64,000 nucleotides of DNA from Torymus aiolomorphi (GCA_036365515.1 CM070877.1:91078522-91142521), one strand, 5' to 3'; shown: positions 24,138 through 35,330, counted from the stretch's first letter. Numbers and translations: made by a program. Notes: generated from the sequence alone by a model not told the origin.

Positions 24138-24200
24138 TCGCTTAGTAGAATAATCAATAATTCAAAAGTAAACGTAACATTGAAAAATAATTTTGTACAT
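24085..24200. repeat. Inverted junction between two PLE family B copies
   Basis: A near-perfect palindrome centred at about 24140: the start of the minus copy (CAATGTTACGTGTACC through TTATTGATTACTCTACTTCGCTTA) is followed at once by the same sequence inverted. Confidence 0.85.
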
Positions 24201-25258
24201 TATACAGAAGAAAAAAGTAAGAAAATTTTCAACAATCTATCCAAAAAACTTGATCGCAAATTTGAGATTGTAATGAAAAGCCAAAAAAAAAAATAAAGTA
24301 AAAAACTGTGATAATAGTAAATGGATAAAAAATCTTTCTGGAATTCAAATTCCACAAAATGTCATCGATGTTGTATCATTAGGACCTAAGTATAACGTTA
24401 GAGAAAATTTGACAAAGAATGATGTAGTTGTAACAGTTAAAAATGTGGAAGATTCTTTAAGAAAAATCGATGTTAGTCATACTGTTAAGAATAGTATCAT
24501 AGAATCCGTTACCAACGCGTTAACTAATGAAATGGAGAAAGTTCGACATAACGCTTCACAAGATAGAGAATTTGCTAAAAAACTTGGTGATACGAAAATT
24601 TTCTTAAAACAGAACAGCAATATCTTTTTCATTCGGGCAGATAAAGGAAACTTGACAGTCTGTATGAATAAAATTGATTACAAAGAAAAGGTGAATAGAC
24701 TCTTTGATGATGAACACACATACAATATTGTCAAACGAAACCCTCTTAGATCGTTACAATGTAAAGTTCATAAAATCCTGTCTAATTTGAACGAAAATAA
24801 ATTTTTAAATAGACACTATTATAATAAGGATCTTACACAAACCGATACCACACTGGCGAAAGCATATGGATTACCAAAAATCCATAAAGCTGATGCCCCA
24901 TTAAGACCAATCAGTTCTCTAGTCAATAGTCTCACTCATTTTCTTGCCAAAATTGTATATTTAGAATTAAAAAAATGTATCAAACCACCTATGTCACGCG
25001 TTAATAATAGCTTTGAATTTAAAGAGGCAATCTCGAATATAAACGTACCAGCTGACTTTAGTTTGCTTTCACTCGATGTCAGCTCTTTGTTTACTAATAT
25101 ACCTTGTGAGTTAGTATTAAAGAGTTTAGATAAAAGATATACACAGATACATAAAAAGAGTAAAATTCCGTTTGATGAAATAGTCGATATTACAAAATTT
25201 CTTTTCGACAACAGTTATTTCACTTTCAATAACATAATTAATAAACAAAATTTCGGCA
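24141..25258 (+). pseudogene. PLE family B, 5' part, plus copy A
   Basis: Encodes the N-terminal and fingers part absent from the minus copy: NNFVHYTEEKSKK, IRADKGNLTVCMNK, AYGLPKIHKADAPLRPISS and SLDVSSLFTNIP. The longest frame opens at 24409 after a frameshift in an A-run near 24290. It breaks off at NKQNFGT (25258), just before the PMGSP motif, and joins in frame to a second 5' start. No catalytic YVDD or endonuclease remains. Confidence 0.88.
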
Positions 25259-26015
25259 CTAAGCGAAGTAGAGTAATCAATAATTCAAAGGTAAACGTAA
25301 CATTGAAAAATAATTTTGTACACTATACAGAAGAAAAAAGTAAGAAAATTTTCAACAATCTATTCAAAAAACTTGATCGCAAATTTGAGATTGTAATGAA
25401 AAGCAAAAAAAAAAAAAAAATACAGTAAAAACTGTGATAATAGTAAATGGATAAAAAATCTTTCTGGTATTCAAATTACACAAAATATCATCGATGTTGT
25501 ATCATTAGGACCTAAGTATAACGTTAGAGAAAATTTGACAAAGAAAGATGTAGTTGTAACAGTTAAAAATGTGGAAGATTCTTTAAGGAAAATCGATGTT
25601 AGTCATACTGTTAAGAATAGTATCATAGAATCCGTTACCAACGCGTTAACTAATGAAATGAAAAAAGTTCGACATAACGCTTCACAAGATAGAGAATTTG
25701 CTAAAAACTTGGTGATACGAAAATTTTCTTAAAACAGAACAGCAATATCTTTTTCACTCGGGCAGATAAAGAAAACTTGACAGTCTGTATGAATAAAATT
25801 GATTACAAAGAAAAGGTGAATAGACTCTTTGATGATAAATACACTTACAATATTGTCAAACGAAACCCGCTTAGATCGTTACAATCTAAAGTTCATAAAA
25901 TCCTGTCTAATTTGAACGAAAATAAATTTTTAAATAGACACTATTATAATAAGGATCTTACACAAACCGATACCACACTGGCGAAAGCATATGGATTACC
26001 AAAAATCGATAAAGC
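25259..26015 (+). pseudogene. PLE family B, 5' part, plus copy B
   Basis: Begins with CTAAGCGAAGTAGAGTAATC, the same 5' edge as the other copies, and repeats 24141-24890 with few changes. An A-run frameshift near 25410 and a lost A at about 25708 break the frame. It ends at GLPKIDKA (26015), where GC-rich unrelated DNA begins. The missing 3' end of a family B element appears at 31355. Confidence 0.88.
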
Positions 26016-26465
26016 CAGGAGAGTTCTTCCCCCCCCACCACTCGGCCACCGGCCGCCCTGTGCAGCGCTCTGATAGGTTGAAAGGGGGGAAGGTGAGGCT
26101 CCGCCAACTTTCGAGAAGCTTCCATATGTAATGACGTCATCGAATAAAATTTATCCGTATTTTATTGTCACATTTTTGCATGACGGTCAAATGTTTATTT
26201 ACGAGCGACCCGGGCGGCGGGCGGCGGGCGGCGGCGGCGGCGCGCGCGCGGGGACTAGCATCTTACCGCGTTGACAAGCTGGACGACCGCGGGGATGAGC
26301 TGATTCGCGCGGAGATGAGTGTATCATCGCGGTGGTCAGCTGATTTCCGCGGTCATTAGCATATACCGACCCGCGTGTAAGTATATTTACCGCGTTGATG
26401 AGCGGACTTTCGCGGGCATTAGCCTACCGTCGCTGGTAAGATATTTACCGCGCGTTTATTTTTTT
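26016..26465. other. GC-rich insertion with GCG-type repeats
   Basis: Starts with C-rich sequence (CCCCCCACCACTCGG), then GGCGGGCGGCGGGCGGCGG (26212-26240) and alternating phrases of TTACCGCG(T)TGA and GCGGNCATTAGC. No gene. Marks an abrupt change from the AT-rich PLE. Confidence 0.6.
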
Positions 26466-27420
26466 CGACGTGACCTGCAGGTTTGATGTGGCTCTAAATC
26501 AGTAAATGTATTTCGGCTATAGCATGCTATCGCATCTCTTCGTTGTTCCGATATTCGTAGTTGCCTTATCGCTATTAATTCTAAGAACTCCAGAGTATTT
26601 CAATTGTGTTCTCATGGCAATCGTTTCCTGACAACGACTCACAAAACTTAATAGTATTTCATGTAATTTTACCCACTAAATCAAAATACTGTTTTGGTTA
26701 ACTGAATATACAAACGATAAGAGTGGCGGCGTCGATGGAAACCCTAGATATAATAATTATTGAAGTGACTCATACAAAGGAGGCAAAACGAAGAGTATTT
26801 CACTCTTGCCAGTAACCCCGACACGGGCGACGTTATCGCATGCTGTGCAGGTTGAAACGTGCCTTCTCGTGCGAGTATTTTCCGGGCATTAGTCTATCGT
26901 CGCTGGTAAGATATTTACAATGGCCTCATTGTTTTCAAAAAAGCTACTGAGAAAGAGAGAGAGCGCGAGAGAGAGGGCGAGAGAGATGGAGAGAGAGTTT
27001 TCGAGGTGGGTGGCCTGCATCTATGATGTGACTCTAACTCAGTAAGTATATTTCAGCTGGCCCGACACAACAGGATGTATAGTTTTATCTCGAGTGTGCT
27101 TCATGCGTCAATAAGGTCGTATTTTTTACGACACTGACCCTTGCACGTGTGTGCGTGTGCACCTTTGACGAAGCGTTGTTCCTTTTTCACATCTGGAGTG
27201 CGTGTATAGTGCCGCTAGTCTTTTCGATGCTCACACTTTTTTATAAGATGTGTATTTTGAATCTCAATAATGTTTCGAAGCCGGCAACCCCTACACGGGC
27301 GACGTCATCGCATGCTGTGCAGGTTGAAACGTGCATCCCGGTACGAGTATTTTTCGGGTATTAGTCTATCGTCGCTGGTAAGATATTTACAATGGCCCCA
27401 CTGTTTTCAAACAAGCTACT

Positions 27421-27425
27421 GAGAA

Positions 27426-27457
<32 letters not shown>

Positions 27458-27559
27458 TAAGAGAGCGAGAGAGAGTGAGAGAGCGAGAGAGAGTGAGAGA
27501 GCGAGAGAGAGTGAGAGAGCGAGAGAGAGAGTGAGAGAGCGAGAGAGAGAGCTAGTAAG

Positions 27560-27642
<83 letters not shown>

Positions 27643-27665
27643 TGAGAGAGCGAGAAAGATAGGTA

Positions 27666-27740
<75 letters not shown>
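27421..27740. repeat. (GA)n and GAGAGAGC/GT compound microsatellite
   Basis: About 320 bp of GA repeats interrupted by regular AGTGAGAGAGCG variants in the first half. The minus-strand Ser/Leu reading frame is a by-product. Confidence 0.97.
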
Positions 27741-27744
<4 letters not shown>

Positions 27745-27950
27745 CGAGGTGGCCTGCATGTATGGCGTCACTCTAACTCAGTAAGTATATTTCGACTATA
27801 GCATGCTGAACTATAAACTCGGCTGGCCCGATACACATGATGTATAGTTTTTATCTCGAGGGTGCTTCATGCATCAATAGGGTCGTATTTTTTTTTTATG
27901 ATGCTGACCCATGCACGTACGTATGTGTGAACGTTTGACGAAGCGTTGTT

Positions 27951-27979
27951 CCTTTTTTTTTTTTTTTTTTTTTTTTTTC
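27951..27979. repeat. Poly-T run
   Basis: A 29-nt T homopolymer in the third unit of the tandem repeat; a sequencing-error hotspot. Confidence 0.9.
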
Positions 27980-28223
27980 CATAAGATTTGTATTTTGAAT
28001 CTCAGTAATGTTTCGAAGAAAATGTGCTCACGGGGTAGATGCTGACGTAAACTCCGACGAGAAGCTACACGGGCGACGTCATCGCATGCTGTGCTCAAAA
28101 AGGTATCATATTTCAACCGTTTCTTGTCAACGGCTCCCAAAACTTAATAGTATTTCACGGAATTTTCCGCGGTAAATCGTTAACGTTTATATTTTAAAAA
28201 AGTCTAGTGGAAATTTTAAAATT

Positions 28224-31066
28224 TTGCCGCTTCACATAACATCATGTAAGAAGGAAACACATATCAACCTTCTTCTTCTACAAAACTATTACGTAGATGA
28301 TGAGGAAAGTAAACAGGAGGAAAACTTTGAAGATGATTTATCGATATTCCACTATGTTTGGATCAAAGATTTATCGCGTTTAGTATGTACACAACTTTCA
28401 AAACGTAATGGTAGAAAATATTTTTGTGATCGATGTCTACATTATTTCAGAAATGATTCTAAATTGAACTTACATGAACAAGATTGTATGCAACTCAACA
28501 AGTACAAAGTAACTTTGCCTACACCAAGAGACAAAATTTTACAGTTTAAAAATTTTAATTATAAAGAAAAAGTTCCATTCGCCATATACGCAGATTTCGA
28601 GTGCCTTCTAAAAGCTGTGCAAATTGGAAATGCTTATCAAGAACATGAAGCATTTAGTATTGGATATTATTTAAAGTGCAGTTATGATGACTCCCTATCT
28701 CACTAGAGTAGCTACAGAGGAAAAGATCCTGCTAAATGGTTTGCAGAGCAGCTGCAAAGTCTGGTAGAAAAAAAATTTGAGACTATCTTCAAGTTCATAG
28801 TACCAATGGAAACATTAAATTTAAAACAAGAACAAGCATTTCGAAATACAACATTATGCCACATTTGCGATAAACCTTTAGCAGAGAAGCGTGTACGAGA
28901 TCATTGTCATCTGACTGGAAGATAAAGTTAAAAGAAAATTAAATATGCTTCAAGCAGAAATTTTACATATTTTTCTTATGTTTTTTTTTTTTTTTCTTAT
29001 GTTTTAGATATCGAGGTGCTGCTCACGAAGATTGCAATTTCAATTATAAAGATTCACATAGTATTCCAGTGGTATTTCATAATTTAACCGGCTATGACTC
29101 ACATTTTCTCATAAAGGATATTGCCAATAGCTTTCCTGGACGAGTAGATCTTTTACCAGTGAATAAAGAACGATTCATTTCGTTTACTAAACACATTGAT
29201 GGTAGTGACATCAACTTTAGATTTATCGATTCCTACCGATTCATGGCATCATCGCTGGATAAACTATCATCATACCTCGAGGAACTTAGAATTTTGCGGC
29301 AAGAGTTCTCACGAGATGAACTATTAACTGAAGAGAAATTTCAATTACTCAAACGAAAAGGAGTCTTTCCATATGATTATTTAGACTCTGAGGAAAAACT
29401 TGAAGTTTCAAAGCTACCATCGAAAGATGAATTCTACAGTAAACTAAATAGCTGCCACATATCAAATGAGGATTATGAACATGCAAAAAAAGTTTGGACA
29501 GCATTTAATATATCAAATTTGGGCGAATATTCAGACTTGTACTTAAAAACAGATGTTCTACTTTTGGTAGAAGTATTTGAAAATTTTCGCGATAGCTGTC
29601 TGAAAGCTCACGGTTTAGATCCGGCACATTATTACACAACTCCAGGCTTAACTTGGGATGCTATGCTCAAGTATACGAAAATACAACTAGAATTACTTAC
29701 AGATATTGATCAGATTATGTTCATTGAACGCGGTATACGAGGTGGAGTGAGTCAATGTTCCAACCGTTATGCTCGAGCCAATAACAAATATATGGGCAAT
29801 GATTATGAAGTAGATAAGGAGTCCAAATATCTCATGTACTTTGATATAAATAATCTCTATGGCTGGGCTATGCAACAATATTTACCCTACGGCGGCTTTG
29901 AATGGATTGATGATGTAGAACGAATAAATTTCAATATTCCGGATAATGCTTCAGTTGGTTACATACTTGAAGTGGACTTGGAATATCCAGAACATTTACA
30001 CGATACACATAAAGACCTACCATTTTGTCCAGAGCACAAGAAACCACCAGGCTCCTCACAAGCTAAACTTCTTACGACTGTTGAGCAGAAATCGCGATAC
30101 ATTCTACACTATCGCAATTTTAAGCAGGCTCTAGAAAATGAATTAAAACTCAAAAAATTCATAGAATACTGAAATTTAATCAAAGACCCTGGCTCAAAGA
30201 ATACATTGATTTAAACAGTAGAATGCGACAAACAGCTAAAAATGATTTTGAAAAAAATCTCTACAAATTAATGAATAATGCCGTTTTTGGAAAGACGATG
30301 GAAAATGTGCGAAAAAGAGTTAATGTTAAATTACTAACTAAATGGGAAGGTCGATATGGAGCAGAAGCTCGTATTGCACAGCCAGAATTTCAAAGCAGTA
30401 CTATCATCGATGAAAATCTTGTTATTGTAGAGTTAGCAAAAACTGAAGTGTATATTAACAAGCCAATTTACGTAGGACTTTGTGTACTTGATTTATCAAA
30501 GACTTTAGTATACGATTTTCACTACAAATATATGAAAACGAAATTTGAGGACCGTTGTAAACTACTATATACTGACACTGACAGCTTAATATATGAAATA
30601 AGAAATGATGATATTTATGAAGTGATTAAGAGGGATATTGCAAATTTTGATACCTCGGACTATTCATCTAATAATGTATTTGGAATTCCACAAGCCAATA
30701 AGAAGGTTGTAGGATTAATGAAGGATGAGTGCAATGGCTGCATTATGACAGAATTCGTTGGACTACGTAGTAAAATGTATAGTGTACGCGTCAATGACCA
30801 AGACCATATGAAAAAAGCTAAAGGTGTGAAAAGTGAACTTGTCAGCAAAACCATCAATTTCGACGACTATCATCAGTGTTTACTAAATTCAACTACACAA
30901 TACAGACATCAGTGTATCATACAGTCTAAAGCTCATGTAGTGGGTACTGTGAAACAAACAAAATTAGCTCTAAGTCCACATGACAATAAGAGATATCTCA
31001 TACCAAATGAAACAGATACTCTACCGTGGGGGGCATTATAAAATATATAAAATAGTTGAAGATTGA
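28224..31066 (+). pseudogene. Polinton/Maverick-type protein-primed DNA polymerase B
   Basis: Read through its breaks it encodes: a C2H2-like zinc finger in CDRCLHYFRN (28430-28490); ExoI in YADFECLLK (28588); an endonuclease VII-like zinc module (LCHICDKPL and DHCHLTGR, 28856-28921, then RGAAHEDCN, 29013); FHNLTGYDSH; FDINNLYGWAMQQYLPYGG (polymerase A motif, 29840); NLYKLMNNAVFGKTMENV (motif B, 30255) and YTDTDSLIYE (motif C, 30570). These are typical of the Polinton polymerase that copies the element by protein priming. Breaks: stop TAG at 28704, an 86-bp intron-like insert 28922-29007, one-base shifts in A-run about 30155 and G-run about 31028. The N-terminus is missing, and no Polinton integrase, protease or capsid gene accompanies it. 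Confidence 0.85.
28922..29007 (+). other. Intron-like 86-bp insertion in the polymerase pseudogene
   Basis: The protein reads ...HCHLTG and continues RYRGAAH only if 28922-29007 is skipped. The insert ends in a long T-rich tract and TTTTAG, a good acceptor, and starts ATAAAGT where GTAAAGT would be a donor. It could therefore be an intron with a G-to-A change at +1. Confidence 0.5.
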
Positions 31067-31093
31067 TTGTATGTATGTATATAATCAACTTTC

Positions 31094-31094
<1 letters not shown>

Positions 31095-31144
<50 letters not shown>

Positions 31145-31340
31145 TATATATATACTATATATACTATATATACTATATATATACTATATATACTATATAT
31201 ACTATATATATACTATATATATAGTATATATATAGTATATATAGTATATATAGTATATATATAGTATATATATAGTATATATAGTATATATAGTATATAT
31301 ATAGTATATATATAGTATATATAGTATATATAGTATAAAT
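31095..31340. repeat. (TA)n and (TATATAGTA)n microsatellite
   Basis: AT repeat followed by TATATACTATATA and its inverse, so the tract is internally palindromic about 31225. Confidence 0.95.
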
Positions 31341-31354
31341 AGTAAAATAGTACC

Positions 31355-31555
31355 CATAAGTTTGATTGGAATAATGTAAAAATTTTGGAGAGAGAAAAGA
31401 ATTATAATAAGCGACTTATTTCCGAGATGCTTCACATTAACATGTATAAACACACTCTCAATAGAAAAGAAGACACACAATCACTGAGCCACACGTACAA
31501 GAAGCTTAATAAACTTTTCCAGAATAAACACACCAACACCGTTGACTGTATATAA
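31355..31555 (+). pseudogene. PLE family B, C-terminal end only
   Basis: HKFDWNNVKILDREKN followed by LISEMLHINMYKHTLN and the natural end at 31553 match the C-terminus of the minus copy (22659-22860). Everything between GLPKIDKA (26015) and this point is absent. It is the terminal end of the GIY-YIG endonuclease region. Confidence 0.9.
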
Positions 31556-31579
31556 GACAACGGCGGTTGGTTTTCATTC
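31549..31579 (+). promoter_or_regulatory. TATA box and initiator of PLE family B
   Basis: TATATAAG (31549-31556) overlaps the ORF stop TAA (31553-31555). TCATTC lies at 31574-31579, with the putative +1 A at 31576, 27 nt from the first T. Confidence 0.55.
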
Positions 31580-31748
31580 GCAGGTTAAATATTGACGATG
31601 GCAGCGGAAGTCGTTTTTCCTTCCACTTCCGAATATCATTATGTTATATAATTAATAATTAAATTTACTGGTGAGAAAAGTTTGTGCTCTTCATCGAAAA
31701 TCTTGTATTGTGTTTGTAATATTTATTTCTTGTTTTTGTTTGGAATGA

Positions 31749-31799
31749 ATAATAGCCTGATGAGGCCAGCGAACCTTGCTGGCGAAACGTTGCTGAATG
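31749..31799 (+). ncRNA. Hammerhead ribozyme motif in PLE family B
   Basis: AAUAGC, CUGAUGA, G, GCCAGC/GCUGGC, GAAA, CG, UU, GCUGA. Invariant core complete; stem I of three Watson-Crick pairs plus a G-U; predicted cleavage after GUU (31792). Confidence 0.8.
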
Positions 31800-31874
31800 T
31801 AATTTATATGGATTATTTTATTTTACTCCATATTCCACGGATTGGCCTTCAAATATCGAATTTTCACGATTTTT

Positions 31875-32067
31875 TATACGGCTTATATACTCTCGGCCAT
31901 CCAGTGTAACCACAGAAAGCGCTACCGGTACGCCGCATGGCGGATAAATAGCCGAAGCTTGCATATCGAGAGCCGCCCATCACAAGTTTCCCTTTATCAC
32001 CGCTATGCGGAACGCCGATAGCGCTTTCTGTAGATACACAGAATGGCCGAGAGTATATAAGCCGTGA
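31875..32067. repeat. Imperfect palindrome inserted in the pLTR
   Basis: ACGGCTTATATACTCTCGGCCAT is perfectly inverted at the other end (23 bp). CAGAAAGCGCTA and GCCGCATGGCGG inside are answered by TAGCGCTTTCTG and CCGCTATGCGG. About 190 bp, non-coding. The left pLTR (22290-22310) has a single uninterrupted ACGGCTTATA, so this is an added element. Confidence 0.7.
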
Positions 32068-32125
32068 AATTCAACCGATCAAATGACTTTACGAAGAGTC
32101 CGATTTACAAGGCATGTCTTGTTTT

Positions 32126-33520
32126 TTATATGAATTTCACTTAAAATTAAGATTTTTTAGCAATTTTTGACAATAAAAAATTATTTAATCAAATAAATTG
32201 GATACGTACAACTCTTCACTTAATAGTCATATAAAATACCAAAATTTTAGGACCTCTTAAATAGTTAAAACCAACTATAATTTACTTTCTACAATTTAAA
32301 ATATTTATAAGGTTTAGTCGTTTAAAAAGCGGATAAATTAATGTTTCTACATGCAGGGAAAAGGATGTGTGCATTAATAACTTATTATATACAGTAACAG
32401 TAGCACAATATTTAGTAATAACAGAAAACAATTTACTAAACCACCAACGAACCCATATTACCTTCCATGCTATAAAAAGAAAGGAAAATATATAAAGTTA
32501 CAATTGTTCATGAAAAATAATGAATTAATTAATCCTATATTTATCTGCGCATAGATGTGGGTGTATATATATGTGCGCCTTTTTCCTTCGCTTTTACTTA
32601 TAAAGACTCTACATAAAATCATCAGCGTACTAGGGACATTAAAATACATACCTAGTGCAAAATGTGCTGTACGGTAAGAGGTCCTTCTTTTTGATATCCA
32701 GCTTATTAGATCAGAAATCTCTCCATAAGCCAGATACAACACTATTGTAGTATACGTGAATCAGCTACATTTCCTCTCAGTAACATTATTTTGGAAGTCA
32801 AGGCCATTTACAAACTCCCCGGAGTACTACTATCAAGCTGCAGTATCAACATTAATAGGACATTGAAGAAGGCCCACTATCTAAAAGATACGGCGTTACT
32901 ATATATACGACAGATTTGTCTACCGCGACAAAAATACTCATCGTTTCAGTAACGAGAATTTGATATAACAGGCAAAAAAATAGTTTTCACACAAGAAAGA
33001 AAATTATTTCTTTAGACAATTATCAAAAATTGTCAAAATTTCCAAGTGTCCTTTCATGTTTCAATATGTATATCGTACATTGTGAGGTTTGGAAATCTGT
33101 CCTACCAATAACGATTTTAACACATCCATCGTAAAGATCGTACTTTACTATCGTGTACTTTTCACAAGAAAATAGTTTCCACACAAGAAGGAATATAATT
33201 TCTTTAGTCAATTACCAATACCTAAATGCCAAAGTTTATGGAATTTTAAAAATTTTCAAGTATGCTTTCATCTATTAATACATGTTGTACATTTTTTGAG
33301 GTTAGGGAATCTGTCGTACATATAAAAACGGCCTAAAAGATATCTCAATTGAGAGATAACAAATAAGCTTATACACATCCCGGAAGCTGTAAACAACGCT
33401 GCTGGCCTATAACAAAAAAAAGGAGAACCCACAGGGCCACAAAGAATCACAAAGCTTCACGGATTCAATAAAACAAATAAGGAAAAGTAGATAAAAGTAT
33501 ACGTATCTGATAACGAAGAT
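32126..33520. other. Non-coding DNA with a local direct duplication
   Basis: No gene. 32968-33110 and 33165-33330 share AAATAGTTT(T/C)CACACAAGAA, TTTCTTTAG.CAATTA, and GAGGTT.GG.AATCTGTC, an old duplication of about 150 bp. Confidence 0.5.
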
Positions 33521-34045
33521 ACACTGTAATCATCCTTGGCCATCAGTCTGTTCGCCTTGTCTGCTCCTTCCCTCAATAGTTGTCAACACACTCGGCCGGG
33601 AGGTTAGTCTCGCACCGACGTGACACTAGCATACTAGGCGCGAGAGTATACATACGTGCGAGACCGCGGTCTAACATCGCGGTCGCGCGTGCGGCGACGA
33701 TACGCATAAGGGTCGGTGTACAATGTTCGCGCGTCCCCATAGGAACATCCAATCACGCGCGTAGACTCGTAGCCTACGAACGCGCACGTTCCGCGTTGTA
33801 ACGCGCTGTAGCCAAATCGAATAGCGTTCAGCAAATAGACGCGGGTTTTTTTAATTAAAGTCCGAGTATACGTTGCCGAAATAAATATCATTAAATGCTC
33901 ATGTATGTATGCCCACACACATGTAGTTACGACTTGCGATTATTTCTACTTATAGAAATTGTATTAGAACAGGAAATTTAATAAAACATTATTGACAGCA
34001 AATAAAACTGTTCTATCTTCGAGTTTTTCTTTAATCCAGCACCTG
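33521..34045. other. CpG-rich block, possible solo LTR
   Basis: TGTAATCATCC at 33525, a CpG-rich body (33590-33830), then AATAAAACTG (about 34002) and TTTAATCCAGCA resemble an LTR, but no target duplication or matching partner is visible. Downstream, ATTTGGTAGTAGAGCGTGG (34294) resembles a primer-binding leader. Low confidence. Confidence 0.25.
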
Positions 34046-34492
34046 CTTTTTTTATAAGTCTTTATAGTGAGATATAGGGACGAATAAAATTATTAATGAG
34101 TGGAGAGCGGAATTTAGTCCCCATATAGCCTTATATTTATGGGAGTATGAGGCTGAAGTGGTAGTATAGGTAAGGTACCATTGAGGCGGGGATGATAGAT
34201 GCCCCGAGAGTGACGACCGGTAAACGATAATTTCTAAGGAAAGGCTCGAAGTTACGCGAGCGCCATTTTTAATTGTGGCCCTGACGTAACAAATTTGGTA
34301 GTAGAGCGTGGTTAGTCGCTTTAACCACACTGTGCTATTACACTGAGGAATTTCCGCGAAAATCAAAATTTGAGGTTTTTCAAACTTTTCAATTTATAGA
34401 CGTCATTTGCGCGTGCCTGCTCCATAACTTAGTCCGTAAGAAGATATACACAATGTCTTATAATATATAAATAACATACATACATACATTAT
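34046..34492. other. Non-coding DNA
   Basis: No ORF with a domain. Contains the leader-like phrase noted at 34294 and a small hairpin GTGGTTA/TAACCAC (about 34309-34330). Confidence 0.4.
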
Positions 34493-34523
34493 ACCTATAT
34501 ATATATATATATATATATATATA
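34493..34523. repeat. (AT)n microsatellite
   Basis: Short AT tract directly at the left edge of the DD41D transposon. Confidence 0.9.
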
Positions 34524-35330
34524 CCGAGTATCCCATTTTAAAACCACCAGGCAAATATCTCGAAAACTAAGGGAGATGGAAAAAAACTTTTAATACAAAA
34601 GTTGTAGGGTTCAGAGGGCTCCAACTGATCGTGACCTTGGTTATGACCTTGAGGTCAATAATCAAGTTCATTTGAAGGTCAAATCGATTTTTTCAAATGG
34701 GAACCTCCACTTTTGACCTCGTAAATGGAAAGAGCGGAAAATTTTACGTTCAGATATGTCCTTGAGTCAAGGTCATGGTCATGGTCATGGTCATGTTTAA
34801 AATCAAAATCAATAAACGCATCAAAACATTCCCATAATTAGGTATACGAGACAAATTGTTAAAAACAAAAGTTGTAGGGTTCAGAGGGGCCCAACTGATC
34901 GTAACCTTGGTTATGACCTTGAGGTCAATGATCAAGGTCATTTGAAGGTCAAATCGATTTTTTCAAATGGGAACCCCCACTTTTGACCTCGTAAATGGAA
35001 GAGCGGAAAATTTTACGTTTAGATATGTCCTTGAGTCAAGACCATGGTCATGGTCATGGTCATGTTCAAAATCAAAATCAATCAACGCATCCAAACATTC
35101 CCATAATTACGCATACGAGTGTTAAATACAGAAGTTGCAGTGTTTGGAGGGGCCCAACTGATCGTGACCTTGACCATGAACTTGAGGTCAAGGATCATGT
35201 CGTTTGAAGATGAAATCAATTTTGTTTAATGGCAACCCTCACTTTTGACCTCGTAAATAGAAAAACCGAAAAATTCTGATATGACCTTGGGTCAAGGTCA
35301 TGGTCAAATTTATGGTCAGTTTCCGTGCAG

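Larger units (their letters stand above)
26466..28105. repeat. Tandem duplication of about 470-740 bp with GA tracts
   Basis: Three degenerate units share: ACACGGGCGACGT(T/C)ATCGCATGCTGTGC (26822, 27292, 28067), GTCTATCGTCGCTGGTAAGATATTTACAATGGCC (26891, 27363), and GTGGCCTGCAT..GTATATTTC (26998, 27745, similar at 26470). GA microsatellite sits at the same place in each unit. No credible gene. Confidence 0.75.
31556..32125 (+). repeat. PLE family B pLTR, right copy (plus)
   Basis: Matches the inverted left copy at 22200-22658 and includes a hammerhead. The ending phrase TGACTTTACGAAGAGTCCGATTTACAAGGC mirrors 22225-22280. A palindrome (31875-32067) is inserted within it. Confidence 0.75.

Noticed and set aside
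27361..27771. 136-codon Ser/Leu-rich frame
   Set aside because: Translation of GA microsatellite.
31202..31480. 92-codon minus frame rich in Ile/Tyr
   Set aside because: Translation of the TATATAGTA microsatellite.
33580..33918. Arg-rich frames on both strands
   Set aside because: CpG-rich sequence is open by composition; no domain or conservation visible.
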